Shown here piece by piece: positions 1-8,173 of a stretch of DNA of 64,000 nucleotides (its first letter is position 1; the number at the start of each line of letters is the position of its first letter). Location of the stretch: the NCBI GenBank assembly GCA_963741845.1, contig CAVUJV010000033.1:1-64000 (forward strand), in the 5' to 3' direction. This DNA is from Roseiarcus sp963741845. GTDB lineage: Bacteria; Pseudomonadota; Alphaproteobacteria; Rhizobiales; Beijerinckiaceae. A program made the translations under genes and the position numbers. Below the pieces are notes generated by a model. That model worked only from the letters and a program-made list of their open reading frames with translations, did no database searches and was not told where the DNA came from.

Positions 1-1152
1 TTCACGCAGCCGTCTTCGATGACGGGCCTGAATCGATTCTCGGCAACGACCCGGCGCCTTTATCAACAGCCTCGTCGCTACCGGCAATCCGAACGCCGCG
101 ATGACGTCCTACGCGAGCAACTATCAGAATGTTCCTGGGGTGCATCCGTCGGAGCCGAACTACGTCTGGCAGGCGTCGGGCGTCCACGGGCCTCTCAACG
201 ACGCCAATCCCTATCCCAACAACATCGTCAACGCGCCGAACCTTGGCGACGTGCTTGCGGCGAAGGGCCTGTCCTGGCGGTCGTACCAGGAGGACGCGAA
301 CCTCCTCAACACGTCGGGCAACAACATCAACAGCGATCATGGATCGGGCACGCAGCTGACCAGCACGGTCGCTTCGCCGAGCCAGTACGAAGTCCCGCTG
401 ACCAGCTTCTCCGGCACGTCCGCGACCTACACGAACCCCTATAACGGGAGCCATCAATACGACTACGCCGCCAAGCATAATCCGTTTGCGTTCTTCTCGT
501 CCACGAACGGCAACGGCGACCCGACGTCCAACAATCCGCAGGCGCAGAACTATGCGCCGCTGCAGCAGCTCGCGACCGACCTCGCCAACAACACCGTCGC
601 GAATTTCAACTGGATCTCGCCCGACCAGCACAACGACATGCACACGCCGCTGAACACGAACTTCACCTACAATGGCGTCACCTACGCGGCCGGAAGCGAC
701 CAGGAACAGATCGCGCTCGGCGACAATTTCGTGTCGCAGATCGTCCCGATTATCGAAGCGTCGCAGGCGTTCAAGAACAACGGCGCGATCGTGATCTGGA
801 ACGACGAGACCGAGGGCGACACCGGCACGCAAACGGCCGGTTACACGAGCACCGAGATCGTCATCTCGCCGCTCGCCAAGGGGAACGCCTATACAAACAA
901 CACCCTCTACACGCATTCGTCGGATCTCGTGACCCTTCAGAACATCTACGGGGCCGGGCGCCGGGCGGCGGCTATCTGGGCGATGCGGGCGGCGCGACTT
1001 CGCTGGCCGACCTGTTCAAGCCGGGCGTGATCCCGTCGGCGGTTCCCGAGCCGAGCGTTTGGGCGATGATGGCGATCGGTTTCGCGGGCGTTGCGGGGAT
1101 GGGCTTTGCCCGTCGCCGCGCCAGCGCGCGGACGCTCGCCGCGCTGGGCTAA
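1..1152 (+). CDS. PEP-CTERM phosphoesterase family protein (5' partial, frame-broken)
   Basis: This is the 3' part of a secreted phosphoesterase of the AcpA/phospholipase C-like family (PF04185). The body shows family landmarks: HPSEPNYVW near the start, NFNWISPDQHNDMH in the middle and GAIVIWNDE near the end. The C-terminus, about 20 codons after a frame break near 955, reads VPEPSVWAMMAIGFAG followed by ARRRA, a textbook PEP-CTERM sorting signal (VPEP, hydrophobic helix, basic tail), so the product should be exported and processed by an exosortase-type system. The reading frame changes twice, near 57 and near 955; both fit one missing base. The N-terminus lies outside the window. The family call is good; the substrate is unknown. 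Confidence 0.75.
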
Positions 1153-1177
1153 GCTAAAACTTCGCAGATGAAGAACG

Positions 1178-1209
1178 GGGCCGCGCGGCTGACGTCGCGC
1201 GGCCCTTTT
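1178..1209. terminator. Bidirectional rho-independent terminator
   Basis: A perfect 10-bp stem (gggccgcgcg / cgcgcggccc) with an 8-base loop is followed by tttt on the plus strand. It lies between the plus-strand phosphoesterase and the convergent minus-strand M50 protease, so it can serve both. Confidence 0.8.
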
Positions 1210-2306
1210 CACGTCTTGCGCTCGAAGCGCCATTCGGGCTTGATCGAGCGGATCATGACGACCTCTCCGAGGCCCTGGCGCGTGAGCAGGCCGATGATCG
1301 CGCCCTCGGCGTCCGTGACATAGACCGCTGCGAAGGCTGGATCCTGTAGCCGCTCGAACACGGCCTCGACAGGGGATTGCGGCCTTACGCTTTCGACGCC
1401 GGAGCGCATGACGTTGCTGACCGGCTCCTCGCGCCCGTGATCCCGCAACGCCGCGAGGATGTCTTCGCGCGTAATCAGGCCTGCCGGCTTGTTGAAGGCG
1501 TCGACCACCGGAAATTCGTGCTGCGCCGTGGCCAGCAAGGCCTCCACGGCCTGGCCGAGATTGGCGTCGATCGGGATCGGCGTGAAGCGGGTCTCCATCG
1601 CCTGGCCCGCCGTGAGGCCAGTCAGCGCGTCATGCGCGGCGCTCATCTGCGCTTCGGCCGTTGCGGCGATGTAAACAAAGATGGCGATGAACAGCAGCAG
1701 CGGATTCCCGAACAGGCCGAGAAAGCCGAGCGCGAAGGCAAGCGCCTGACCCACCTTCGCGGCCGCCGCCGTGGCCGCCGCATTGCCGAGCCGCATCGCG
1801 AGCAGCGCATGAAGCACCCGCCCGCCATCCATCGGAAAAGCGGGAATCAGGTTGAAGACGGCAAGAAAGATGTTGGCCGCCCCGAGCCGCGCGGCGAGCG
1901 ACAGATGCGTGTTGTCGATCTGGGCGAGGTCGCTCGGGCGCAACGAGCCGACGACAGCCAAAAGCACGAGGCCGATCGCGAGATTGACCGCCGGTCCGGC
2001 AAGCGCCACCGCCAGTTCCTGCCGCGGATCCGCCGGCATGCGCGGCATGCTCGCGACCCCGCCGATCGGCAGCAGGGTCACTTCCGGCGACTGGATGCCG
2101 AAGCGGCGCGCGGTCAGAATATGGCCGAACTCGTGCAGCACCACGCAGGCGAACAAGAGGATGAGAAAGATCACCCCCTCGACCGCGGCGCCCGGCCCGC
2201 CCTGACCCCAGGCGCTGAAGGCGATCCAGACCAGAAAGAGCAGAAAGGTGATATGGATCTTGACCGCGGTTCCGCCGAAACGGCCGATGGTGAAGGACCA
2301 GGGCAT
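1209..2306 (-). CDS. Site-2 protease family (M50) protein with two CBS domains
   Basis: This 365-residue integral membrane zinc metalloprotease resembles the SpoIVFB/RseP-like S2P group. Zinc ligands are in the HEFGH motif (residues about 59-63) within a transmembrane segment. The third ligand is in the NLIPAFPMDGGRVL motif, which matches the family NPxxDGG region. Further hydrophobic segments lie at residues 15-50, 95-120 and 175-215. The C-terminal third (about 235-355) carries two CBS repeats, usually nucleotide-sensing modules. The architecture M50-CBS-CBS is common in bacteria; the substrate is not known. The frame is intact, and it converges on the phosphoesterase through a shared terminator. 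Confidence 0.9.
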   Translation of the reverse strand: MPWSFTIGRFGGTAVKIHITFLLFLVWIAFSAWGQGGPGAAVEGVIFLILLFACVVLHEFGHILTARRFGIQSPEVTLLPIGGVASMPRMPADPRQELAVALAGPAVNLAIGLVLLAVVGSLRPSDLAQIDNTHLSLAARLGAANIFLAVFNLIPAFPMDGGRVLHALLAMRLGNAAATAAAAKVGQALAFALGFLGLFGNPLLLFIAIFVYIAATAEAQMSAAHDALTGLTAGQAMETRFTPIPIDANLGQAVEALLATAQHEFPVVDAFNKPAGLITREDILAALRDHGREEPVSNVMRSGVESVRPQSPVEAVFERLQDPAFAAVYVTDAEGAIIGLLTRQGLGEVVMIRSIKPEWRFERKT

Positions 2307-2467
2307 TCATCCAGTCTCCGACGCCTCAAGGCCGCCATTCTAGCGGCTTCTGTTGCGGGAACGATATCGGGAAGGCGGGGCAAAACGCCGCTGCCGGCCG
2401 GCTTCGCAACAGCCCGTCGCGTTAACGGGCTGCTAATCTTACGCGGCGTTAAGGAGAAGAGATAAGC

Positions 2468-3669
2468 GTGGGACGTCGAAACGGAACGTTGGAGAAGCAC
2501 GGGATAAATCGGCGCTTTCTGGCGAGCCTCGCGGCTCTGGCCGCCCTGTCCGTCACGGCGTCCGCCGCTCGCGCCGACTTTGCCTCCTGTGTCGGCTCGC
2601 TCAGGAGCGAGGCGGCCCGGGCCGGCGTCTCCCGCGAGACCCTCGACACTGCCTTCAGCGGGATCGAGCCCGACATGAAGGTGCTCGACTTCCAGAAGGC
2701 GCAGCCCGAGTTCAAGACGCCGATCTGGGACTACATGGCGGCGCTCGTCGATGACGAGCGCGTCGACGACGGACGGCAGCGATGGCCCATCACGCCGGGG
2801 GCTCGCTTCCGCCGAGCAGACCTACGGCGTCGACCGCAACATGCTCGCGGCGATCTGGGGCGTGGAGTCCGATTTCGGCTCGGACATGGGCGCCGGCCGC
2901 TCGTGCAGTCGCTGTCCACGCTGGTGTGCACGGCCCGCGCGCAGGCTATTTCCGCTCTGAGCTGATGGCGGCGCTCAAGATCATCGACCGCGGCGATATC
3001 CCGGCCGAGAAGCTCGCGGCTCCTGGGCAGGCGCCTTCGGCCAGACGCAGTTCATGCCTTCGAGCTACCTGCGTCTGGCGGCGCCGGCGCGGACGGCAGC
3101 CGCGACATCGTCGATTCGCCGACGCGGCGCTCGCCTCGACCGCGAATTACTTCGCGAAGTCGGGGTGGCGTTCGGGCGCGCCCTGGGGCTTCGAGGTGAA
3201 GCTCCCGCCCGGCTACGCCGGCCCGTCCGGCCGCAGGGCCAAGGCGCCGATGTCGGCATGGGCCGCGCGCGGGATCGCCGCATCGACGGGCGCCCGCTCG
3301 GCTCGGCGAGGCTGGACTGCTCATGCCCGCCGGGCCCGCCGGGCCGGCCTTCCTCGTCATGAAGAACTTCGACGTCATCTATTCCTACAACGCGGCCGAG
3401 TCCTATTCGCTCGCCGCCTGCGTGCTGGCCGACCGGCTCGCGGCGGACGCGGCATCCAGACCCCGTGGCCGACCGACGATCCGGGCCTCTCGCGCGCCGG
3501 GCGGCGCGAATTGCAGACGCGTCTCGCCCAGCGCGGCTATGATGTCGGAAAGCCCGACGGGGCGATCGGCGCCAAGACCAAGGCCGCGATCGCCGACTTC
3601 CAGCAGCGCGCCGGGCTTCCGGTCGACGGCCGCGCCTCGACGAAGGTGCTGGAGGCGCTCCAGCGCTGA
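2468..3669 (+). pseudogene. MltB-type lytic murein transglycosylase, heavily frame-broken
   Basis: The reassembled product is a periplasmic lytic transglycosylase that cleaves peptidoglycan glycan strands. A signal peptide (about residues 15-36) leads to the SLT_2 domain: YGVDRNMLAAIWGVESDFG holds the catalytic Glu, followed by GYFRSELMAALKII, FGQTQFMPSSYL and LVMKNFDVIYSYN. A C-terminal peptidoglycan-binding repeat (LQTRLAQRGYDVGKPDG, ending LEALQR) closes it. Each piece is in a different frame. About ten successive frame changes occur and each one fits a single missing base. All family motifs survive, which suggests sequencing loss more than genuine decay. The start is GTG at 2468, shortly after a ggagaag-like site. 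Confidence 0.75.
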
Positions 3670-3689
3670 CCGCGCTTGGACCACCCGCT

Positions 3690-3849
3690 CCCGCGCCAAA
3701 TTTCGCGGCTTCGTTTGTTTTCAACGGCCTGAAGGCCGATTTGTTTCGCGTCCCCCGCGCCGCCCTTGCCTCGACGAGGGCGCCGCAGCACGAGTGCTGA
3801 GGAGCGAGGCGCATAGCCTCGCGTCCCGAAGGATGATCCAGCAGGCAGC
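3690..3849. repeat. Direct repeat, copy 1 (about 160 bp)
   Basis: This stretch runs from 'cgcgccaaatttcgcggc' to 'atccagcaggcag' and recurs at 4086-4251 in the same orientation, with scattered mismatches. It ends in a REP-like palindromic segment (gaggagcgaggcgcatagc then cgcgtcccgaaggatga). No gene is assigned; both copies can be read as short open frames, but these look like repeat sequence. Confidence 0.75.
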
Positions 3850-4085
3850 GGTTGGACGGAATGCTGCTTTCCGCGGAAAATAAAGCGACTTCGGGCATGT
3901 TCCGCCGTTTCGTCGCGCGGGATTCCATGTTTCCAAGGACTTGCGAGGCGGATAACCGCCGCCTTGCTTTTTGCGTTGGGGTCGTGGCGAGATAAGGCGC
4001 CCGCCGCCGCCGGGAAGGGCGCGGCCTTTCTGGTGACGGCGCTCGAGGCGTTGACCGCACTGACCGGTTGAACCCGCCCCGCTGT

Positions 4086-4251
4086 CCCGCGCCAAATTTC
4101 GCGGCTTCGTTTGTTCTCAACGGCCTGGAGGCCGATTTGTTTCGCATCCCGCGCGTCGCGCTTACTTTGACGAGGGCTCCGCAACCAGCGGACCTCATAC
4201 TGAGGAGCGAGGCGCATAGCGTCGCGTCTCGAAGGACGATCCAACAGGCAG
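4086..4251. repeat. Direct repeat, copy 2 (about 160 bp)
   Basis: Second copy of the repeat at 3690-3849, about 400 bp downstream. It keeps a fuller version of the terminal palindrome (catactgaggagcg ... cgcgtctcgaaggacga), a form of the dispersed REP-like elements of Hyphomicrobiales. The spacer 3850-4085 holds no recognisable gene, nor does 4252-4416, apart from an inverted pair gcggttttgggcgg / ccgccccaaaaccgc (4342-4412). Confidence 0.75.
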
Positions 4252-4416
4252 AAGGGCGTCGACTGGATACGGCCTCCAGAAGGAAACAGACTACCACGAA
4301 TCCGGATTTTCAGAAAGGAATTGTTGCGCGGCGTCGAAAGGGCGGTTTTGGGCGGGAAACGATCCTACGAGGGGTTAGGGTGGGAAGGGCAAAAATCCGC
4401 CCCAAAACCGCGCCGA

Positions 4417-4451
4417 CCCAACGAGGCCGGTCAACCAATCTCAGATCGTAC
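4417..4451. repeat. Solo end of an IS related to the intact IS
   Basis: The minus-strand reading is gagtacgatctgag followed by attggttgaccggcctc and gttggg. This matches the left end of the intact element at 4560 in inverted orientation, nearly identical over 'attggttgaccggcctc' and diverged at the tip. Only about 35 bp remain and no transposase piece is attached. It abuts the last codons of the split DUF3883 gene and supplies part of its TAG stop. Confidence 0.55.
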
Positions 4452-4559
4452 TCTAATAAGGTACTTGATATGTGTAGATCACCGGCTTGGTCGCGCCTTC
4501 TCAATTTGCCATGGGTTCCAAATAATTTGTGTACCACCCGAGGCCTTTCCTTTGTTTAA

Positions 4560-5493
4560 GAGCCTGACCTGAAATTGGTTGACCGGCCTCGTTGGGGTTG
4601 ATTCTCCGGAGTTTGCAAAGACTTCTGGAAATTCGGGATGCCGTGGAGCGAGGCCGATCGGTGCAAGTATGATGGGGTGCGTGAGCGCTATTCAAGCGAT
4701 TTGTCGGACGCTGAGTTCGCGTTGATTTTTCCGTTGCTTCCAGCGCCCAAGAGACGGGGCCGCAAGCCGAGATGCGCGCGCGAGATCTTGAACGCGCTGT
4801 TCTATTTGGTCCGCTCGGGTTGCCCCTGGCGGTTGCTGCCCAAGGACTTTCCGCCGTTCACGACGGTGCAGAACCAATTCTACGCCTGGCGTGACAGCGG
4901 ATTATGGACCCAAATCGTCTGTGTCCTGGTGATGAGCGCACGAGAGGCGGAAGGTCGTGAGGCCGCGCCGACGGCGATCGTCGTCGACAGCCAGTCGGTC
5001 AAGACGACGGAGGCCGGTGGGCCGCGCGGCTTCGACGCCGCCAAGAAAATCAAGGGCCGCAAGCGCCATCTCGCCGTCGACACGCTTGGCCTGCCGATCG
5101 AATGCCAGATCACGCCAGCCGACACCCAGGACCGCGACGCGCTGGCGCCCGTCTTGCGCGAGGTGCGCCGCAAGAGCCCATTCGTGACCATGGGCTTCGT
5201 CGACGGTGGCTATAATGGCGACGAAGCGCAACGCGCCGCCTTCGAGGCGAGCCGCATCGCAATTACCGTCGTCAAGAGAACCGACAAGCGGGTCAAAGGC
5301 TTTTACGTGTTGCCCAAGCGCTGGGTCGTCGAGAGGACGTTCGGCTGGATCAATCGGGCAAGACGCCTGGCCAAAGACTTCGAGGCGACCATCGAGTCCG
5401 CCCTCGCATGGCTGCTCATCGCTCTCGCCCTCCTCCTCACCCGACGCCTCGCAAGGCTCTCAGTTCAGCAACCGTGATTTTAGAGTCGGGCTC
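4560..5493 (+). mobile_element. IS5-family insertion sequence (IS1031-like), about 934 bp
   Basis: The left tip gagcctgacctgaaa and the inverted right tip gagcccgactctaaa form imperfect terminal inverted repeats. The element is flanked by a direct TAA at 4557-4559 and 5494-5496, matching the TNA target duplication and about 900-bp size of the IS1031 subgroup. It encodes one transposase. It sits inside the minus-strand DUF3883 gene, which continues on both sides. Confidence 0.8.
4638..5477 (+). CDS. IS5-family DDE transposase
   Basis: This 279-residue transposase fills the IS. The N-terminal DUF4096-type region (DLSDAEFALIFPLLP, residues about 20-35) is followed by the DDE catalytic domain: first Asp in VVDSQSVKT (about 117), second Asp in FVDGGYNG (about 191) and Glu in VVERTFGWINRARRLAKDFE (about 235). 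The frame is intact and the length normal, so the element may be mobile. It lies opposite to the gene it disrupts. Confidence 0.92.
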   Translation: MPWSEADRCKYDGVRERYSSDLSDAEFALIFPLLPAPKRRGRKPRCAREILNALFYLVRSGCPWRLLPKDFPPFTTVQNQFYAWRDSGLWTQIVCVLVMSAREAEGREAAPTAIVVDSQSVKTTEAGGPRGFDAAKKIKGRKRHLAVDTLGLPIECQITPADTQDRDALAPVLREVRRKSPFVTMGFVDGGYNGDEAQRAAFEASRIAITVVKRTDKRVKGFYVLPKRWVVERTFGWINRARRLAKDFEATIESALAWLLIALALLLTRRLARLSVQQP

Positions 5494-6502
5494 TAACTCT
5501 GATTGAGTGGAGAATAAATAGAGCGCATGTGGTTTTTTCATCAAGAGCGTGCTTAACTTCATTATGCGTCAGGAAATTGCCTTTCCGTTGGTTGTGCTAC
5601 CTTTGACCTCGACGTGAATTTCAAGATTTGGTCGCCTGGTCTAAGTCATACGAGCGCCGAGCAGACACGTCTTCCACGGTAAAATCTAGACCTCTGAAAT
5701 ATTTTTTCGCAGATTTCATAGCGCAAATTTCAATAGCTTTTCGTTCTTGTGGTGTTCGAGCGAATCCCTGTCCCTGAGATTCGGCAATAGCTCTCTCCAA
5801 TGATATAATATTTTCAATTTCGGCATCCGCCTCGGGATAGTCAACGAGATTGTCGGCGCTGTAGCCGTCGATGTATTGTATGGCGTCAATCATCCAACTT
5901 TCATGCTTTGATGAACCGTCGAACAATCGCGGATAGCAGACATTCGCCGTGCCCATTCCGCCTTTGCCGTGAGGTATCTGGAATAATCTGTCGGCATCAG
6001 GTAAGAAAACAGAGTTATCGCGTTGCGCCTGACAGAAATGCCCGTATCCCTGTGGCTTGCCTGGCGACTGATCAACATGGTTACGATAGACCGTTGCGTT
6101 ATTATACCAGCCAACTATAAACTGACCGCCCTCTGTTGGACGCGTCGCCACAAATACGATCAAAACATTATCAAGTTCACTGGAGTCAACGACGTTAGTA
6201 TCGATTCTCTCCAAAGCAACGGCGTTACTTTGCATTGGAGGTTGGAAAAATCCAAAAATTCTATTTTCGGTAACCCGGAAATTATATACCTCGTGACCGA
6301 TCTTTTTCTTATTATATTTGCCTCCGCCGATGGGGCGTAGGTCCCCGGGAATTGAACCGTTATAAAATCTCATCCACCCAATGCGTACAAAAAGTACTCT
6401 GCGCATAATTGGCGTCCTGTCGCCAGGCGCGTGAACGATGGCACCCGGACTGTAGCCGTTGGTTGGCACACGCGCTAGCTGTGAGACGCATTGGCTATCC
6501 AT

Positions 6503-7065
6503 CGTTGGAGCTATCCGGCAAGAACGGGATCTTCCGTTTAGGGTCGAACTGACCCGGTCGGAGCTTGCTTCCGGAACGGTCGGTCATGGCGCATAGCTTC
6601 TCTACCAGGATCGATCAGGAACGTCTGCGCACGGTCGAAATCTCAGCCCCGCCCCTCCATTATCCCCCGGTTGCGACCGCCGGGCGTCTCGGTGACTGCG
6701 CCGACGCGGCGCGGCTCGCGCGTTTAAGGGAACTCCCCCGTCCCATGAGAGCGCTTGTCAAGGAAAAGCCTGAGCTGGGCCTGTGGCTGCGCGGCCAGCC
6801 GGTTCCGCAAGTCGGCCTCGACCGCCGAACGGCGGAGATGAGAGACATGCGGGACTCGCTCGGGCGGTTACCGGTTCGCCATCGCTCGCCACCCGCAACC
6901 AACGTTGGCTGCGCGGCGATCACGCACGTATCTTCTGCTAAAATTGGTATGTGATGGTTTGAGCGGACAATAGGCAGGTGCAGCATTTTTTTAATGTGTT
7001 CACACCTTATCATTTAATTATTACTGCCTCTGTCTCTAGGCATCGCCGCGAAGATAGGCCCCGGG
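6503..7065. other. Non-coding stretch holding a diverged copy of the tdh 5' region
   Basis: Positions 6645-6818 duplicate 7992-8173: the region before tdh plus its first 25 or so codons (MRALVKEKPELGLWLRGQPV, against MRALVKEKPEPGLWLRDQPV at tdh). The upstream part is clearly diverged and the coding part closer. After about 6818 the similarity stops abruptly and the frame continues into unrelated sequence, so this is a truncated relic rather than a gene. The remainder (6503-6644 and 6819-7065) shows nothing recognisable; 6950-7065 is AT-rich. Confidence 0.7.
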
Positions 7066-7825
7066 TTAATTCCCAGAAATGTTTTTGATATTCCCTTTGA
7101 GTATCCAAATAAAGATTGTGTCTGCAACTAGACAATCTATAATGCCTTCGACAGACAAGACTGCGAAGAAGCCTGATTCTCGTGAATTGCCTCCTTCGAC
7201 AATTGAAGACGTGACCATACCTAAAGCGTCACCACTTTCATGTATCGCCACTCCTCCGCTGTATCCACCACGCGGTGTTGACGAAAGAATAAAGTGCAAA
7301 TATCGAGAGTGACGCGGCTGTACAAACGTATGAACGTCTGCTTTTGTTGGTACTAATACGGGTAAGTTTACCATTGGTATCGGGGGATAACCTAGAATTA
7401 TTGCCTCAGATAACGTCCACGGCACTCGATACAACCAATCGTCTAAATGAAAACCCAGCCTTACGACACCGGCAGACGGGTGAATATTATTTACTCTGAA
7501 CACGGCGACATCCAAATCTTCGGAGGACGCCAAATGCGGACCTTCGACAATATGCAATGGTTCGTGATAGTATCTAAATCGAGGTACTTCGTCCCCCCTG
7601 CGATATATTTCGTTTTCTGTCTTGACCTCTTCGTCAGTAGGCTCTCGCCCTAGAGACGCCCTGAGATGCTCTCGAGCAAGCACCCCAGAGTGATTCCGTG
7701 ATCCTAATTTCTACGATCGAGTTATTTTCGACAACGTGACGGGCAGTAACAAAGATTCCATCACCAACATGGAAAGCGGAGCCTATGCTCCTTCTTTCAT
7801 CTGGCTGAACAACGTCAAGCGTCAA
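7066..7825 (-). CDS. Trypsin-like serine protease (S1 family), frame-broken
   Basis: The reconstructed product is a trypsin-fold peptidase with a complete triad: His in VTARHVV, Asp in DLDVAVFRV and Ser in GGYSGGVAI. The N-terminal piece (7825 to about 7690) and the rest (about 7683 to 7066) are in different frames; one extra base or two missing bases near 7690 explains it. The TTG start at 7825 is uncertain, because an in-frame stop lies directly upstream and the sequence before it is also protein-like. No signal peptide or transmembrane segment is evident, so a cytoplasmic location is likely, unlike HtrA proteases. No PDZ domain is visible. The region is AT-rich compared with flanking genes. 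The target is unknown. Confidence 0.75.
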
Positions 7826-7991
7826 ATTCTATCCACTAGCTACAGCATCCGTCCTTGAACCTGAAAGGGGTTTCTAAGCGGGGTGAAATTGGGGAGAACG
7901 CCCGCGTCTGTCGCGTTCGGCCGATGACGGCTTTCCGATCCTTACCGCCCGTACGCGGTCGACTGGGAGGTCCCAACGGCCCAAAACCCCA

Positions 7992-8173
7992 AACCCCGCG
8001 CCTCCGCTATCCTCCCCGGTTGCGGCGGGCGGGCGTCTCGGTGACAATGCCGGCGCCGGCGCGGGTCGCGCGCTTTTCCAAAAGGAAACTCCCGTCCCAT
8101 GAGAGCGCTTGTCAAGGAAAAGCCTGAGCCGGGCCTGTGGCTGCGCGACCAGCCGGTTCCGGAAATCGGGCCG
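7992..8173 (+). repeat. tdh upstream and 5' coding segment, second member of a duplicated pair
   Basis: This segment covers the tdh leader and first codons and is repeated, diverged, at 6645-6818 in the same orientation. The two copies flank the trypsin-like gene. Confidence 0.7.

Larger units (their letters stand above)
4451..6406 (-). pseudogene. DUF3883 (NO VEIN domain) protein gene interrupted by an IS element
   Basis: The minus-strand gene starts at ATG 6406, chosen because the conserved-looking sequence MRRVLFVRIGWMRFYNG begins there; an upstream extension to 6502 looks non-conserved. The N-terminal domain has GGGKYNKKKIGHEVYNF and VGWYNNATVYRN. The C-terminal domain has DFTVEDVSARRSYDL, then in shifted frames EIHVEVKGS and FLTHNEV, which is the DUF3883/NO VEIN core with a PD-(D/E)xK-like D...ExK pattern. 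Reading stops at the IS edge (5494) and resumes beyond it at 4559-4451 with SGGTQIIWNPWQIEKA and KPVIYTYQVPY, the usual family ending. Frame breaks near 5615, 5575 and at the distal end add to the damage. The gene is AT-richer than its surroundings, which suggests transfer. Confidence 0.75.

Noticed and set aside
6565..6954. A 129-codon frame resembling Tdh at its centre
   Set aside because: It is a relic of the tdh 5' end running into unrelated sequence, with no domain and no plausible start signal.
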